Shown here: piece by piece, positions 31,466 to 43,326 of the stretch
Numbering within the stretch: position 1 is the stretch's first letter
Layout: the number at the start of each line of letters is the position of its first letter
From: Lota lota
Taxonomy: Eukaryota > Chordata > Actinopteri > Gadiformes > Lotidae
Assembly: GCA_026745465.1 (NCBI GenBank)
Contig: JACYXH010000718.1
Coordinates: 63,190 to 127,189, forward strand
Length of the DNA stretch: 64,000 nt
Direction: 5' to 3'
Notes under the pieces: model-generated
What the model saw: the letters and a program-made list of their open reading frames with translations, nothing else
Databases searched by the model: none
What the model was told of the DNA's origin: nothing
Position numbers and translations under genes: made by a program

Positions 31466-32045
31466 GGTTGTTATGGTACAAGATGAGGGACCCAAATGCA
31501 GGACACAGGAGACAGAGACGAAGGAGGGTTCAAAGGGATTTATTTTTAACAGGTAGGCTAGTCGTGGTCAGACGGGCAAGAGTTTGGCGGCAGGCGGAAA
31601 GTCAGGCAGACAGGGGCTAGGTGATAGGCGGGTGGTACGGGCAGGCGTAGGTTCGGTAACAGGCGAGTAATCTGGCAGACGAGGACTAGACGATTGGCGG
31701 GTGGTCGGGCAGGTGTAGTTCACAACAAGTACGGAATCCAGAGGGAAGCTGGACACAGGAAGAGGGTAAGTTGGGGACATGCAGGGAGATAATCATGAGA
31801 GTCAGGATTGCGGGATCGAAGATACTACTGTGTGGAAAGTACAACGAACTGGCGCCGGCTGCTAGGAAATGCGGTGGAGAAATAGGGTGCGTAGATTGAT
31901 GATTACTGGCAGATGTGTAAACAGAAGCACGTGGAGAAGTGGCAGCCGGCGCCCACTACGTGGTGGCAGTGGATGGAGTGACAGAGGTCTCTAAAACGTT
32001 ATGTACCGCTGTGACCACAGGGGGCACTATAATTCTTGGTCGAAC
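31466..32045. repeat. Interspersed repeat with two imperfect tandem units of about 67 bp
   Basis: Units at about 31607-31652 and 31674-31718 share GGCAGAC...GGCGGGTGGT.CGGGCAGG. The block begins with a GGGACCCAAATGCAGGACAC motif that I associate with dispersed fish repeats. No coding potential is visible. Confidence 0.5.
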
Positions 32046-33389
32046 CTATACAGACGCGAGATGCTCCCCGTTTTATAAAAAATTCTGAAACTTGGTATTC
32101 GGGCCTTATGACATGACATGCTGAATCTTTTTGCCTCAAGGACCCATTATGTCCGCCTGGAAAGTTTTTGCTGTACCTTGAAAGTTTTGGAAAATCTTGA
32201 AAAAATTGTGGAAACCGACCCGAACCTTATGGTATTATTTTGATGTCAATTGTTAAAAAGATGGCCGAATAATGGCAGATCTATGCGAAAATACGAATAT
32301 GCAAATGAGCCGCCATTATTCAACCAATCCCAAGTCCGCTTCAGAGAACCACAGAGGCCTAAACTTTGGTGTGCCTATCAAGGACCTTCCCCTTAGGTTA
32401 TGTGGAAAGTTTTGTTTTGAAAGCCAACAAACAGACGTCACAGGATAGATTTCTAATTACCACTGTTGCAGGTGCTGACCGAGCTATATAAAGGCGAACA
32501 ACTCAGGGTTGTCAAAATTGGTACACATATAGAAACTGCGCGTAAGCAAGCCTCCAAAAAGTAAAGTACCTCTTTGGCGACAGGGGGCGCCATAACTCAT
32601 AACCAAACAAAAACGATCAGCCCCATTATTGGGTAAATCGTAAGTCGGCTTCATAGCGGCCCAGGGACTTGAAACTTGGCGTGCTCGCTCATGGAATATT
32701 GCGAGTTGGCTCACGCATTTTCTTCAGAAATTGCACATGGGACGATATGTCTAGCTGCAGTTTGCAAATTGTCTGGCGATGCCAGGCTAATGTCCTCTCT
32801 GTATCTCAAGGTATTTGTAAGTGTTGACATGAATACTGTATGTTGCAGGAAGATTGATAGCTCCTCGTTGGATGTATCAATGTCAATTGTTGATGAGACC
32901 TGGAGTCCCCCCTATAGCAGGGGGCAAGAACTATCACAGGGAAACACAAGAGGGACGGCCACAGGTAAAAGGAAAGGGACAGGAAGCGCAAGCAGTGCGG
33001 CAAGAGGAAGACCGGTGGGTAGAGGAAGAGGGACGGCATCAGCAGGCAGCACGACAGGAGTGAGCAGGATAGTGTACAGGAAACGTGACCAATACCCAGA
33101 CACAAATGGCCAGCAAACTGGGTTTAAAGCAGCAGTATTAAGCAACATCACTCCTGTTCTCTTATTAATAAATATCTTCCTTGCGGTTGAGCAGTAGTCA
33201 GGAGAAAAGTGGCTCCCGAGCATTTTCATTCCATTTCACATTCTGTCGAGTTACAGCTTACTTTTTGATTAACTAACTTGATAAAAAAGGCACATAGTAC
33301 ATCGTTACACTTTGCAATGGCAGGAAGAACGAGAAAAAAATAGAAAACATTGATCCTAGTCCCAACGAGCGACCCAGCAAACAGGTCAG
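32046..33389. other. Stretch without a recognised gene
   Basis: Two blocks contain GGGGGCGCCATAA-like ends (32020 and 32585), as seen in some dispersed fish repeats. The ORF at 32676-33197 is Gly/Arg/Ser-rich with no domain I know, and is open in several frames. It could be debris of a DNA transposon. Confidence 0.4.
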
Positions 33390-33429
33390 GCTTGCAAACT
33401 AACTAGCACATCGGCGACCTGTACAACGA

Positions 33430-34056
33430 TGGAGCCATGTTGTTCAGCTGGCATTACCAGACTACCAACTGACCTGGAAAATCTCCGCATTGTTCTACTC
33501 ACCGACCTTACGGCAACTGTCACTTCTTTGCTTGATAAAGCTCTGGCTCCAGTCAAAGCAGCCTCGGCTCAATACAATCCACCATGGATCTGCAGGCCCG
33601 ACGGATAACCGAGATATAGACTGGCTTATCCGACTACAGTGACAGAGTTGTAGAATTGGGGAACGCATATGCTACGCTGAAAACTGAACACGATGTGCTA
33701 GTTGACAAAAAAAATTATTTGGTCCGAGAGTGAACGCCGCGGGAGGAAATTATATCAAACCCTGGGCCTTCATCGTGCTTTTTCACTACTTCCAGGATAA
33801 GGAACGCATCTTCGGGAAGAGAAGGGAGGATTTGCGTTTCCGCGGGCACAAGATCTTTCTCTACCCCAACTTCAGTGCGTGCCTGGCCCGGAGACGCGCA
33901 ACCTTCAATGATGTCGTAGCCAAACTAATCAGAAGGAATATTTGTTTTGGGCTTCTTCACCCTGCTCGCCTCCACATAGATTTGGATGGTCAAACTTTAT
34001 ACTTTGACTCATCTGCTGCCGCTCAAGCTTTCTACATCTCCCACTGGCAAGACTGA
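33430..34056 (+). pseudogene. LINE ORF1 remnant
   Basis: 33730-34056 contains the conserved C-terminal block (FLYPNFSACLARRRATFNDV, then LLHPARLHI). A helical segment in another frame lies upstream with an in-frame stop at about 33623. ORF1 of L1 elements binds RNA. Confidence 0.75.
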
Positions 34057-34339
34057 TGTGCATAATGCTTAAACAATCAATGAGGGACTTTTAAGGTAAA
34101 CGATAACGGAATCATGCCATTTTGTTCTACTTAGTAATTCTCAATTGTGTTGCTCAGTACAACCAAACCACACTGACTCTATAGGAGTCTGGTTTATAGG
34201 CCTACCTGTTGGCTACTTATTTAGGCATATCACAGCTGTTATTATGTGTTTATTTTCACTTATTTCTATATCTATACACCCAATTGGGATGTCAATTTTA
34301 TGGACAAGCTTTTCTCCTCTCTACCAAACCTGAATACAC

Positions 34340-36720
34340 ATCATAACGTTTTTGGGGGGGATTTAAACTGTTCTGGACCGCTCTAGTCACAAATCCTTAA
34401 CTCCTTCCAGAAAGTCTAGTTCTCTGTCAACCTTCATGGGAGAGAATGGGTGTGTGGACTCCTGGAGATTCTTTAATCCACTTTCTAAATCATTCTCGTT
34501 CTTTTCACATGTTCATCACTCTTTCTCCCGGATAGACAATTCTTTTATTGACAAGGCTCTCATGGGCTCTTAGTCAGTTTAAATTTTGGCTATCGTGATC
34601 TCAGATCATTACAGTTGGATATTTCCTTTAGTCTGACTAGAAAGGAGCGCCCTTTCTCAAAGCTTGATGTCTTGCTATTCTCTGACAATGATTTCTGTGA
34701 TAAAATCTCTAAATCGATTGATACCTTCAACCTTACTAAGAAATCCGACGATATATCTCATTCACTGTTCTGGGAGACGTTAAAAGCTGTTCTGCATGGC
34801 AAAATTATCTCTTATACATCCCACAAGAATAGTGATCAGAAAAAAGGTTGCAAGGTCTCACCAACTCTATTCTCAAGCTTGATACACAATATACTGTAGA
34901 CCCTTCTCCTGAGCTGTTTAAAAAGAGACTGGATCTATAGTCTGAATTGAACTTATTATCCACCAAAACGGCGGAACACTTGCTTCTGCACTCCCGTGGT
35001 CTGTCATATGAATATGGAGATAAGAATAGTCGACTACTGGCACATCAGCTCAAGCGCCAAGCAGCTTCTCGGTTGATACATCAGATTAAGAATGGGTCAA
35101 ACAATCTTGTCTCCAATCCCCAAGATGTAAACAAGGTCTTTGAGACCTTTTACACCACCCTCTATAAATCTGAACCTCCCTCTGACAAACTCGGAGTGGA
35201 TAATTTTCTTATGATTTAGAGTTCCCTACTATTGACCCAGGGTTGGCCAGTGAACTGGACAGGCCTTTACAAATAGACGAGATTATAGAGGCTATTAAAT
35301 CTATGCAAAGTGGCAAGGCGCTGGGCCCAGATGGTTACGGACAGAATTTTATAAGACGTTTTGTGGCAAGCTTGCACCGATGTTTAACGAGTCATTGGAG
35401 AATGAATCTCTGCCCCATACACTCACTCAAGCAGCCATTTCACTCTTACTAAAAAAAGAAAAAGACCCCACAGAGTGTGGATCATATCGTCCAATTTCAT
35501 TGCATAACACAGAAAGTAAAGTCATTGCTAAGGTGATAGCCAGACGCCTCGAATACATTCTTTCTCTGATTATTTCTTAGGCTCAGACTGGCTTCATCAG
35601 GGTCGGCATTCATTCTCCAATGTCCGAAGACTCTTAGATGTCATCCATACTTCTAGCTCTTCTCTCCCTCCTGAGGCCATTGTCTCCTTACATGCAGAGA
35701 AGGCCTTCGACCGTGTAGAATGGGAGTATTTATTTACAGTTTTATAGAAATTTGGATTTGTTGACACTTATTTCATGGATTCGGCTGCTCTACTCCTCCC
35801 CCTTGGCTTGTGTCACTCCCCACTCTATACACTCCCCATACTTTCCACTATCTAGGGGGACACGCCAGGTATGCCCATTATCCCCACTACTCTTCGCCGT
35901 AGCAATCGAACCGCTCTCCATGGCGCTCAAGGCCTCAACCCATTTTCAAGGTGTCACGCGCTATTCTATTGAGCATTGGGTATCCCTTTATGCAGATGAT
36001 CTTTTGCTCTATATAACAAACCCGGTGTCCTCCATTCCCCCAATTGAATCTATCCTTAGGGACTTTGGATCATTTTCAGGTTACAAATAAAAATTTCTGA
36101 AAAGTGAATGTTTCCCAATTAACATTTTGGCTCAATAAATCGAACCATCTTCAATTCCATTTCGTCTGTCTAAGCCGGGCTTTAAATATTTGGGTATCAA
36201 GATTACCCGCACACCACCCTCCCTTTTGAGGCCAACTTTGCCCCACTAGTAGTTAACATGAGGTCAGACTTTCAGCGTTGGAGCAGTCTACCCCTTTCAC
36301 TCTCAGGAAAAGTGCAATGCGTTAAGATGAACATCTTACCCAAGTTTCTGTATGTTTTTCAATACCTTTCTCTTTTTCTACCCAAGTCTTATTTTCACTA
36401 GCAATCACTACATTTCTTTTTTGGGGGAAAAGTTCCTAGAATCGGCAGTCCACAGGCAGACCTCTCCCACATGTTATGGTCTTGCCCAATGCTTGGAACA
36501 TATTGGTCTTCTATTTTTGATGTATTTTCTGTTGAATAATAGTTTACAGCCTTGCCCGTTACTGGCCATTTTCGGGGTGCCAGCGGAGCCTCTCCCTTGC
36601 AGTTCCAACAAGGCTGCCATGATTGCTTTCACAACACTTCGGGCCAGGCAATGGATACTCCTGGTTGAAAGATGTGAAGTCGTTTTAACATCTAGAAAAG
36701 ATAAAGTTCACACTTAGAGG
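34340..36720 (+). pseudogene. LINE ORF2 endonuclease/reverse transcriptase remnant
   Basis: FGGDLNCS marks the endonuclease tail near 34350. RT motifs are SGKALGPDGY (about 35310), YRPISLHN (35490), [13 protein letters not shown] (35697) and YADDLLLY (about 35990). In motif A the usual leading Asp is His, so even an uninterrupted copy would lack a catalytic residue. Stops occur at 35219, 35452, 35580 and 36090. Confidence 0.85.
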
Positions 36721-36917
36721 GTCTAGCGAAGGACTTTCTAAACAAGTGGCAACCCTTTGTCTCCTATTTGAACAACTTATCTGTTTTTCTAGACTAATTG
36801 CCTAAGTTTCAACATGATATACTTATTTATTTCATTGTTAGTATTAATGTATTGGTTTTCATTGGTTATCGTTGTCTTCTCCTTGTCATTATTATTAATA
36901 AAAAAAAGGGGAAAAAA

Positions 36918-37633
36918 ACGTAGTTGTATGTATGTGTGTATGTATGTTTTCATTTTCTGGGGTTAAGTGTGTTGTAATGTGTGTTGTTGGGTGGGGTGGA
37001 AGGGTGGGTAAAAAAATGGTCACCTGTAACCCCGGCATTGTGTTTATTGCTTGCTTTTACTTTTCACCAATAAAAAGTATACAACATTTTTATTTAGAAA
37101 AAAATAAATATTTATATATATATATCTCCCTTTTTATAGAAGTGAATGGTTAGTAATTTTTTGGTACATTTTATAATTATTCTTGAAATAATATATATTA
37201 TATGGTTCCATACTGCCTTCTTTAAAAGGCATTACTTCTTCAAATAATAGTAAGAGTATCGGTGATTAAGTACAGAAGCAATGTTTTTATACACAGTACA
37301 AGACAATTATTTATATCTATGGAAATACATTTGGGACACCGGGATTTGAAGGAACGAGGTTGTAGTTTACGTTCAGCTATTGTTACATGTAGTGTAAAGC
37401 TGGCACCTGTGAGGTCAAAGACATTATATTCAGATGAGTGGGAATAACCATCATTTACCATCTCAGAAAAATGTAGACCATGGCCATACCACTATTCAAT
37501 CAGACAGAACAGTAGCATATCAAAGTTCTGATATTAGTCTGCTGATATATAGTCTATAGATATATAGTCTTCATAAAAACTAATATATTCACCTTCTGTT
37601 GGATGCTAAAGGACTTTAGTGTATAGCCTAGTG
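36918..37633. other. A/T-rich stretch without a recognised gene
   Basis: GT/TATG-rich simple sequence at 36925-37000 and AT repeats at 37105-37125 and 37185-37200. A leftward frame (37240-37461) has protein-like composition (SSEYNVFDLTGASFTLHVT) but no support from neighbours. Confidence 0.4.
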
Positions 37634-37940
37634 CAGCCAACCCCAATAAGCGGCCTGCGGGCCAGATCCGGCCCGCAAGAGCCAAATGTCTGGCCCACAC
37701 TGACAGGATTGGCATTCACTTGTTATAATAAACATGAATTTAATATTTGCGACTCTGCTTTATTTTGAAATGATCCCACACCTTCCGCTTGACCGCGTGC
37801 ATACGTAAGACGTGCTTCGCGCGCTTTGCGTACTCGTCTCCACTCGACTAGCTACCTAGTGTCACACACACACAGTAGCCGCAGCCGCTCGCCAGTTAAC
37901 CCTCTTTCATAAAAAAGTATTAAATCCAGTCCAAACCAAC

Positions 37941-39810
37941 ATGGCATTCGCCAAGATACGCAAGGTAGACCAGGAGAACCGTCAGTTCAAAACTGACTGG
38001 ACTGAGAGGTATTGCTTTTTTTTACCGGACCACAACAGTGCTAAGCCCACATGCTTAATATGCAGCGCAGACTGTAGCTGAAATTAAAGTGGACAATCTG
38101 AAGCGGCATTTTAATTCTATTCATGCTGCCAGTTTTAATGCAAACTACCTAGAGAACTCTGACCAGCGCAAACAAAAACTTGCATTATGTTAACGTCATA
38201 CAAGCACTCGGTTTTAACTATGTGTAAAACAACATCGGCACAAGAGAGCGCATCAGCTGCCTCATTACACGTTTCTTGGAAGCTTGCAAGAGCTGAGAAG
38301 CCATTCGCCGATGCAGAGTTAATTAAACAATGTGCAATCGACATGGCTGCCGAAGTTTTAAACCAAGAGGAACCAATAAAAAAAAAAGTTGTTGAGCTGA
38401 TGAAGCAAGTGCCGCTGTCGGCTAACACGGCAACCAGAAGAGTCGAAGTTTTAGCGGAGGAGTGTTTTTCCAGCCTACTCACAGATTTGAGGAAAACCGA
38501 AGCATTCTCACTGGCAATAGACTCGTCTTGTGACCGAACCGACATGGAACAGCTGTCTGTGTTCGCAAGATTTTTTGATGGGAAGACATTCCGGGAGGAG
38601 CTGCTGTGTTAGATTTCTCTACCCGGGCGTACAACCGGGGAAATAATATTCAACGTGCTGACACAGTTCTAAGAAAAGAATGGCTTAGATGTGAGTAAAA
38701 TTGTCTCTGTTGTTACCGACGGGGCTCCGTCAATAGTGGGGCACCGCCAGGGCTTGGTAAGCAGGCTTTCTGCCGTTAACCCAGCACTACTGGCATTTCA
38801 CTGCATTATTCACAAGTCAGTTTTGTGCGCAAAACTGTGTGGAAAAATGGATGGATACTGTGACTCGACTAGTTAACTTTGTCCGTGAGAGCTCTAGTCT
38901 GCAGCATCGCCTTTTTAGAGCATTACTCGAGGAAATGTCAGCTGAACACAAGGATATTTTGCTCCACAATGATGTTCGCTGGCTGAGCAAAGGCCGTGTG
39001 TTGGAGAGGGTGTGTGACCTGCGTGATGAACTTGTGTCATTTTTATCCAGCCTGCAGAGCCAAAAAGCCAGCGACTTTTTGAGCTTTTTAACTGACAACA
39101 AGGTGATATCAGATGTTACTTTTTTGTGTGACATAATGTCTCATCTAAATAACCTTAACCTGCGACTACAAGGCAAGAACCACACTGTTGCTGACATGTA
39201 TGAGGCGATTGAAGCTTTCCGGTCAAAGCTGAACCTCCTGGAGAGAGACATTCATGGGAGAAAGTTGCACTTTCCACGTCTGCGTGAGCATTGTGAGAAG
39301 AATAAAATGCAGGAAGATCCAGCAATGAAGGATTTTGTGTCCAGGCTGGCACAAAACCTCAAGGAAAGATTTGAAAGCTCCCCTAAACTCTCAGCTGACA
39401 TCCTTCTCTTCGTACGACAGCCGTTTTCTGTGTCAGCTGACGGCCAGTGGACTGCAGAGGCCAAAAAGCTGGTGCCTTCCATAGATGAGGCTGCTCTTCA
39501 GATGGAAATCTTGGAGATGGGAACATCTGATTTCCTCAAAGCTCAACACAAGGATGCACTGGTCAGTGACTTTTGGATCAACGTGGTTCCCCAAGCTCGT
39601 TTTGAAAACACCAGAGGTATTGCAATGCTCCTACTCGCGATGTTCCCCTCAACATACATCTGTGAATCAGCATTTTCTTCAATGAATGCTATCAAGAGCC
39701 AGGACAGAAACAGACTCTCAGATTCACATCTTGGACAGTGCCTCAGGATTGCCACAACAGAATACAAGCCTGACATCAGAAAGGTTGCCTCATCCCGTCG
39801 CTCTCACTGA
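37941..39810 (+). pseudogene. GTF2IRD2/SCAND3-type hAT transposase, broken
   Basis: ATG at 37941 begins MAFAKIRKVDQENRQF. A BED-type finger (CLICSA, then LKRHFNSIH) follows in two frames. 38187-38612 and 38691-38876 hold the N-terminal RNase H-like part (SVVTDGAPSIVG). 38839-39810 (323 codons) holds the remaining catalytic part and the hAT dimerisation block (YICESAFSSMNAIKS). Stops or frameshifts lie near 38080, 38190, 38612, 38672 and 38860. No functional enzyme. Confidence 0.9.
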
Positions 39811-40262
39811 TAGGTGAGTGAACCAGATGCAATTATTTTTTTGCTATTTTTTCAATCTTCTTGTGGTATAATAATTATTACAATGAAATAACCCTTTAAT
39901 GTTTAATAGCATGTTTCCTACTAAATTTGCTACACAGCTTAAATAAAAGTAAATGGCATCCAACTAGTTAGTACAATTTAAAACGTAATACACAGCAATA
40001 AAAAAAGAATACACAAAGAAAAGCTAATTAATTATATTGTCACATTAAAATCAAACACTTTTGGTCGTTAACAGCTTGATATTATTTGGTTCACATATTT
40101 TAAAAGTTTAAAAACGAATGTGGCATATTCTGATAACACATTTGAAAAGTACCTAACTAAAAATCTCTGTCTTTCTGTGTTTGTCCTTCTGTCTCTTCTC
40201 TTAGAAAGACTGCCTGAACGCAGATATCCAAAGCCTGGGTGTTCCAGACCGAAGTGGGCGCT

Positions 40263-40276
40263 GTGTGTGTGTGTGT

Positions 40277-40333
<57 letters not shown>
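40263..40333. repeat. (GT)n microsatellite in the hAT
   Basis: About 70 bp of GT repeats with one AT interruption. Confidence 0.97.
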
Positions 40334-40334
<1 letters not shown>

Positions 40335-40733
40335 AATGTGTTTGCTGACTGTTTGCACAGAATATGCTCCAGGGGCATTTCATAATAAAATAGTTGGTTT
40401 TGGACTAATTTTGTATTTTTCATTTTTCTCTTATGTGACTCCTAACACCAATGCTAATAATTATAAAATCACAATAGAAGTGAAAACGGATAAAACATAA
40501 AACAACAAACATGTTGGCCCTCGGCTTGGCATGCCTGATCAAATTTGGCCCTTTTGGAAATTTAATTGGGGAACCCTGGCCTAGTGTTTAAAACAACCAA
40601 CACCACATACCCTTTATGTAATGTCACCTTTTTTGTAGGACCTGTGATTGGATTTCTGACATGGAAAGTTCTTTAATTCCAGGCTCCAGAAAACAGTGGA
40701 GACGTGATATTCTAAAAATTCAGTATTACTTAC

Positions 40734-40858
40734 CCATCTGATGGTGAGTCACTGGATGGTGCTGTTAGGTGTTAGGAGGCTGCTAGGTAGAAAGGACTTC
40801 AACAGGCTTTCGAGGTCTCTTGCTAGGAGTTTACGTGGATGGTCGTCCTGTTTGGTAA
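40734..40858 (-). other. Possible exon of an unidentified leftward gene
   Basis: The leftward strand has a splice-acceptor-like ...CACATTGTAG, then 125 bp, then a strong donor GTAAGTAAT. One frame is open for 35 codons (basic/Leu-rich) before a TGA 15 bp from the donor. Protein identity unknown. It lies between the hAT and Gypsy copy 2. Confidence 0.3.
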
Positions 40859-41322
40859 CTACAATGTGAAGTAAATATTTATTTAGCATGTATCACGAAC
40901 TGATAATACATTGATAGCAAAAATGAAGCCTGGGGATACTTACAAACTAACGCACAACAGTTCAGATCATGCCTCGGTGAAATCGCGGTGAGCCTCACTA
41001 TTTCCTTACACCAAACACAAACACTGACACTATAGTCATGGTTTATAAACGTTGTAGATTGCTAACACACTCAATGGACTTTACTTCTAACTATTTGCAA
41101 AGATACGTAACCATATGAAACCATTGTATTTTGATTCGTTACCCCGTTTGTATTACTATCCACAATTTGTGTCTGTATAGATATGAATTCTGAGAAGCGC
41201 AAAACACGTTTCTTTGCATCCATCACAGTGATTGTAGCCTACATAAGGTTTAAGGTTTATATGTTATAATACATATAACATTCTCAATATCACACCAACA
41301 AAGCTAATTCCCCAGCCCAATT
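40859..41322. other. Non-coding stretch
   Basis: No gene is seen; if 40734-40858 is an exon, this is intron. Confidence 0.4.
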
Positions 41323-41327
41323 ATATG

Positions 41328-41494
41328 TGTAGTATATTGGGAATACTAATTAGTAACTGGACTGTCACAGACTTTGCTCATAAATCTTTATTGAATGACC
41401 ATGCATCAACTTCTAACTCCAGGGAGAGAGCGGTCAGTTCCTGTGCCCAACAATGGCACTACTGCCCCTAGTGGTCATATCCCACTATACAACA
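41328..41494 (-). repeat. 3' LTR of Gypsy copy 2
   Basis: 167 bp, with one base different from its partner (CTCCAGGG versus CTCCGGGG). Confidence 0.95.
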
Positions 41495-41784
41495 TTCCTC
41501 CCCCCTTAAATCTGAACTAACCCGGTTAGGAAAATATCTTCATATTAAACACTATGTGAACACAATATACCATTTTCAACAACAGTAACCACAAATATAA
41601 CAATTCAACTTACAAGCAACAGCTTGAACCGGTTTCAAAAACAATAAAAAAAGGCTGTGTGAGTGTCCCATGTCTTTTTCTTTTCAGATACACTCACATA
41701 ATGTCTTTGTTTGAAGCAAGGGTAGACTACCTAACTTCCTAAAGGAGATAAGGGCGCATTCTAGCCCATAAGAAGGAATCTCCT

Positions 41785-43326
41785 TTACCTCCCAAACTCT
41801 CCAAAACGAGCTGGGACTTTTCTTGTTCTTTGAGAGCGTCGCAATTCCACTTTAGGTGAACCACCAGGCGCGTTGATTTCCTCAGTAACAGGTGCATTGT
41901 CTGTTTGTGCCAGTGGTATACCTGTGTCCTGTGGCACCTCACTGTCTGGTGGACTGAGCTCTCTGTAGTCGTCCTCGTCTGTTTTGTCTGTCATTGGCTC
42001 TGAACTGTCATCTTCTTGCCTGCTGAACAGCTGGTCAACATGCCGACGCACCACTCGACCATTCCCCAATAGTACAGTGTACGACACGGGCCCTGTGATC
42101 TCCTGAACCAGCCCCGGTATCCATTTAGGGCCATACCCAAAATTCTTGGTATACACCAAGTCTCCGACAACAAAACTGCGATCTTTTGTGTGTCTGTCAT
42201 GGTATGTTTTCTGTCCTGCTTGTTTAGCCTCCACTTTACTCTTTAGATCTGGGTGTATCAGGTCTAATGTGCACCTCAACTTCCTTCCCATCATCATCTC
42301 AGCAGGGGACAGTCCAGTGGTAGACTGTGGAGTTATACGATAACTAAATAAAACCCTATTCAGTTTTGTCTCCAATGTCTCACCTGAGCTCTTTTTCATT
42401 AGCTCTTTAAAAGTTTGAACGGCCCGCTCCGCCAGCCCATTGGAAGAAGGGTGGTGGGGTGCTGATGTGACATGTGTGATTCCATTTTTCTTTCATGAAC
42501 TCTTTGGTGTTCTCACACACAAAACACTGAGCATTATCTGAAACGATCATCTCCGGAATGCCGTGACTACTGAAACTGTTCCTGAGACTATCCACGGTAG
42601 CAGCTGACGTGCTGAGCTCAATGGGTATACGTCCATCCATTTTGAGTGAGCGTCTACTATTACCAAAAACATCTTTCCCATGAAAGGACCTGCATAGTCT
42701 ATGTGTAGCCTTCTCCATGGCTTACTGGGCCACTCCCAGGGATGGAGTGGGGCACTAGCAGGTGCTTTTCTGTGCTCTTGACATGTGGTGCATGATTTGA
42801 CCTTCTTTTCAATGTCAGAATCCATATTGGGCCACCACATGTAGCTCCTGGCCAAGTTTTTCATTCTGGTCATGCCGGGATGACTCTGATGCAGTTGTTC
42901 CATCATTGCTGTGCGACCTCTCTCTGGAACGACGACCCGGGCTCCCCACAGCACACAGCCGTCCTGAACACTGAGCTCGTGCTGCCTCTGTTTGTAAACG
43001 GCAAACTCATGTCCATCCTTGTGATTTGGCCAGACCCTCAGTAGGTACTCACGGACCGTCGACAGGACTGGATCTTTGGCTGTCCAGCTCTGGATTTGTT
43101 GCGAGGTCGTCATTGGGCTGTTCTCCTGATCCAGCATTAGCACTCGTTCCTCAGGAGGCGGACTGCTTGGACACTCTGGGAGAGGGAGGCGGCTGAGAGC
43201 ATCAGCGTTACCGTTGTCCTTGCCTGCTCTGTAAGTAATGACATACTCATATGCTCGTAATGTTACTGCCCATCTCATTATTCTGGGAGTTGCCATTTGT
43301 GGCACCGCTTTCATTTCATTCAACAA
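41785..43326 (-). pseudogene. Gypsy copy 2 RNase H end and integrase, frameshifted
   Basis: 43326-42547 carries the end of RNase H, the HHCC zinc region (TCTTCQEHRK) and the core start. 42407-42718 and 41785-42399 hold the rest in two other frames. A frameshift near 42610 is private to this copy. The A-run frameshift near 42490 is shared with copy 1. Confidence 0.88.

Larger units (their letters stand above)
33390..36917 (+). mobile_element. L1-like non-LTR retrotransposon (LINE), decayed
   Basis: ORF1 remains at about 33430-34056, with a coiled-coil part then an L1 RRM/C-terminal-like domain. ORF2 covers an endonuclease tail (about 34340-34600), a linker (34615-35219) and reverse transcriptase (35243-36090), then a C-terminal Cys region to about 36720. 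It is riddled with stops. It ends in TTATTATTAATAAAAAAA at about 36890-36917. The 5' boundary is approximate. Confidence 0.85.
37634..40578 (+). mobile_element. hAT transposon with intact ends and 8-bp target duplication
   Basis: Ends match as inverted repeats: left CAGCCAACCCCAAT, right complement CAGGGTTCCCCAAT (10 of 14). Perfect 8-bp duplications GCCTAGTG flank it at 37626-37633 and 40579-40586. It carries a GTF2IRD2-type transposase. A GT repeat lies near its right end. Ends and duplication are typical of hAT. Confidence 0.93.

Noticed and set aside
32676..33197. 173-codon Gly/Arg/Ser-rich ORF, considered as piggyBac or other transposase debris
   Set aside because: No catalytic motif, and overlapping frames are equally open.
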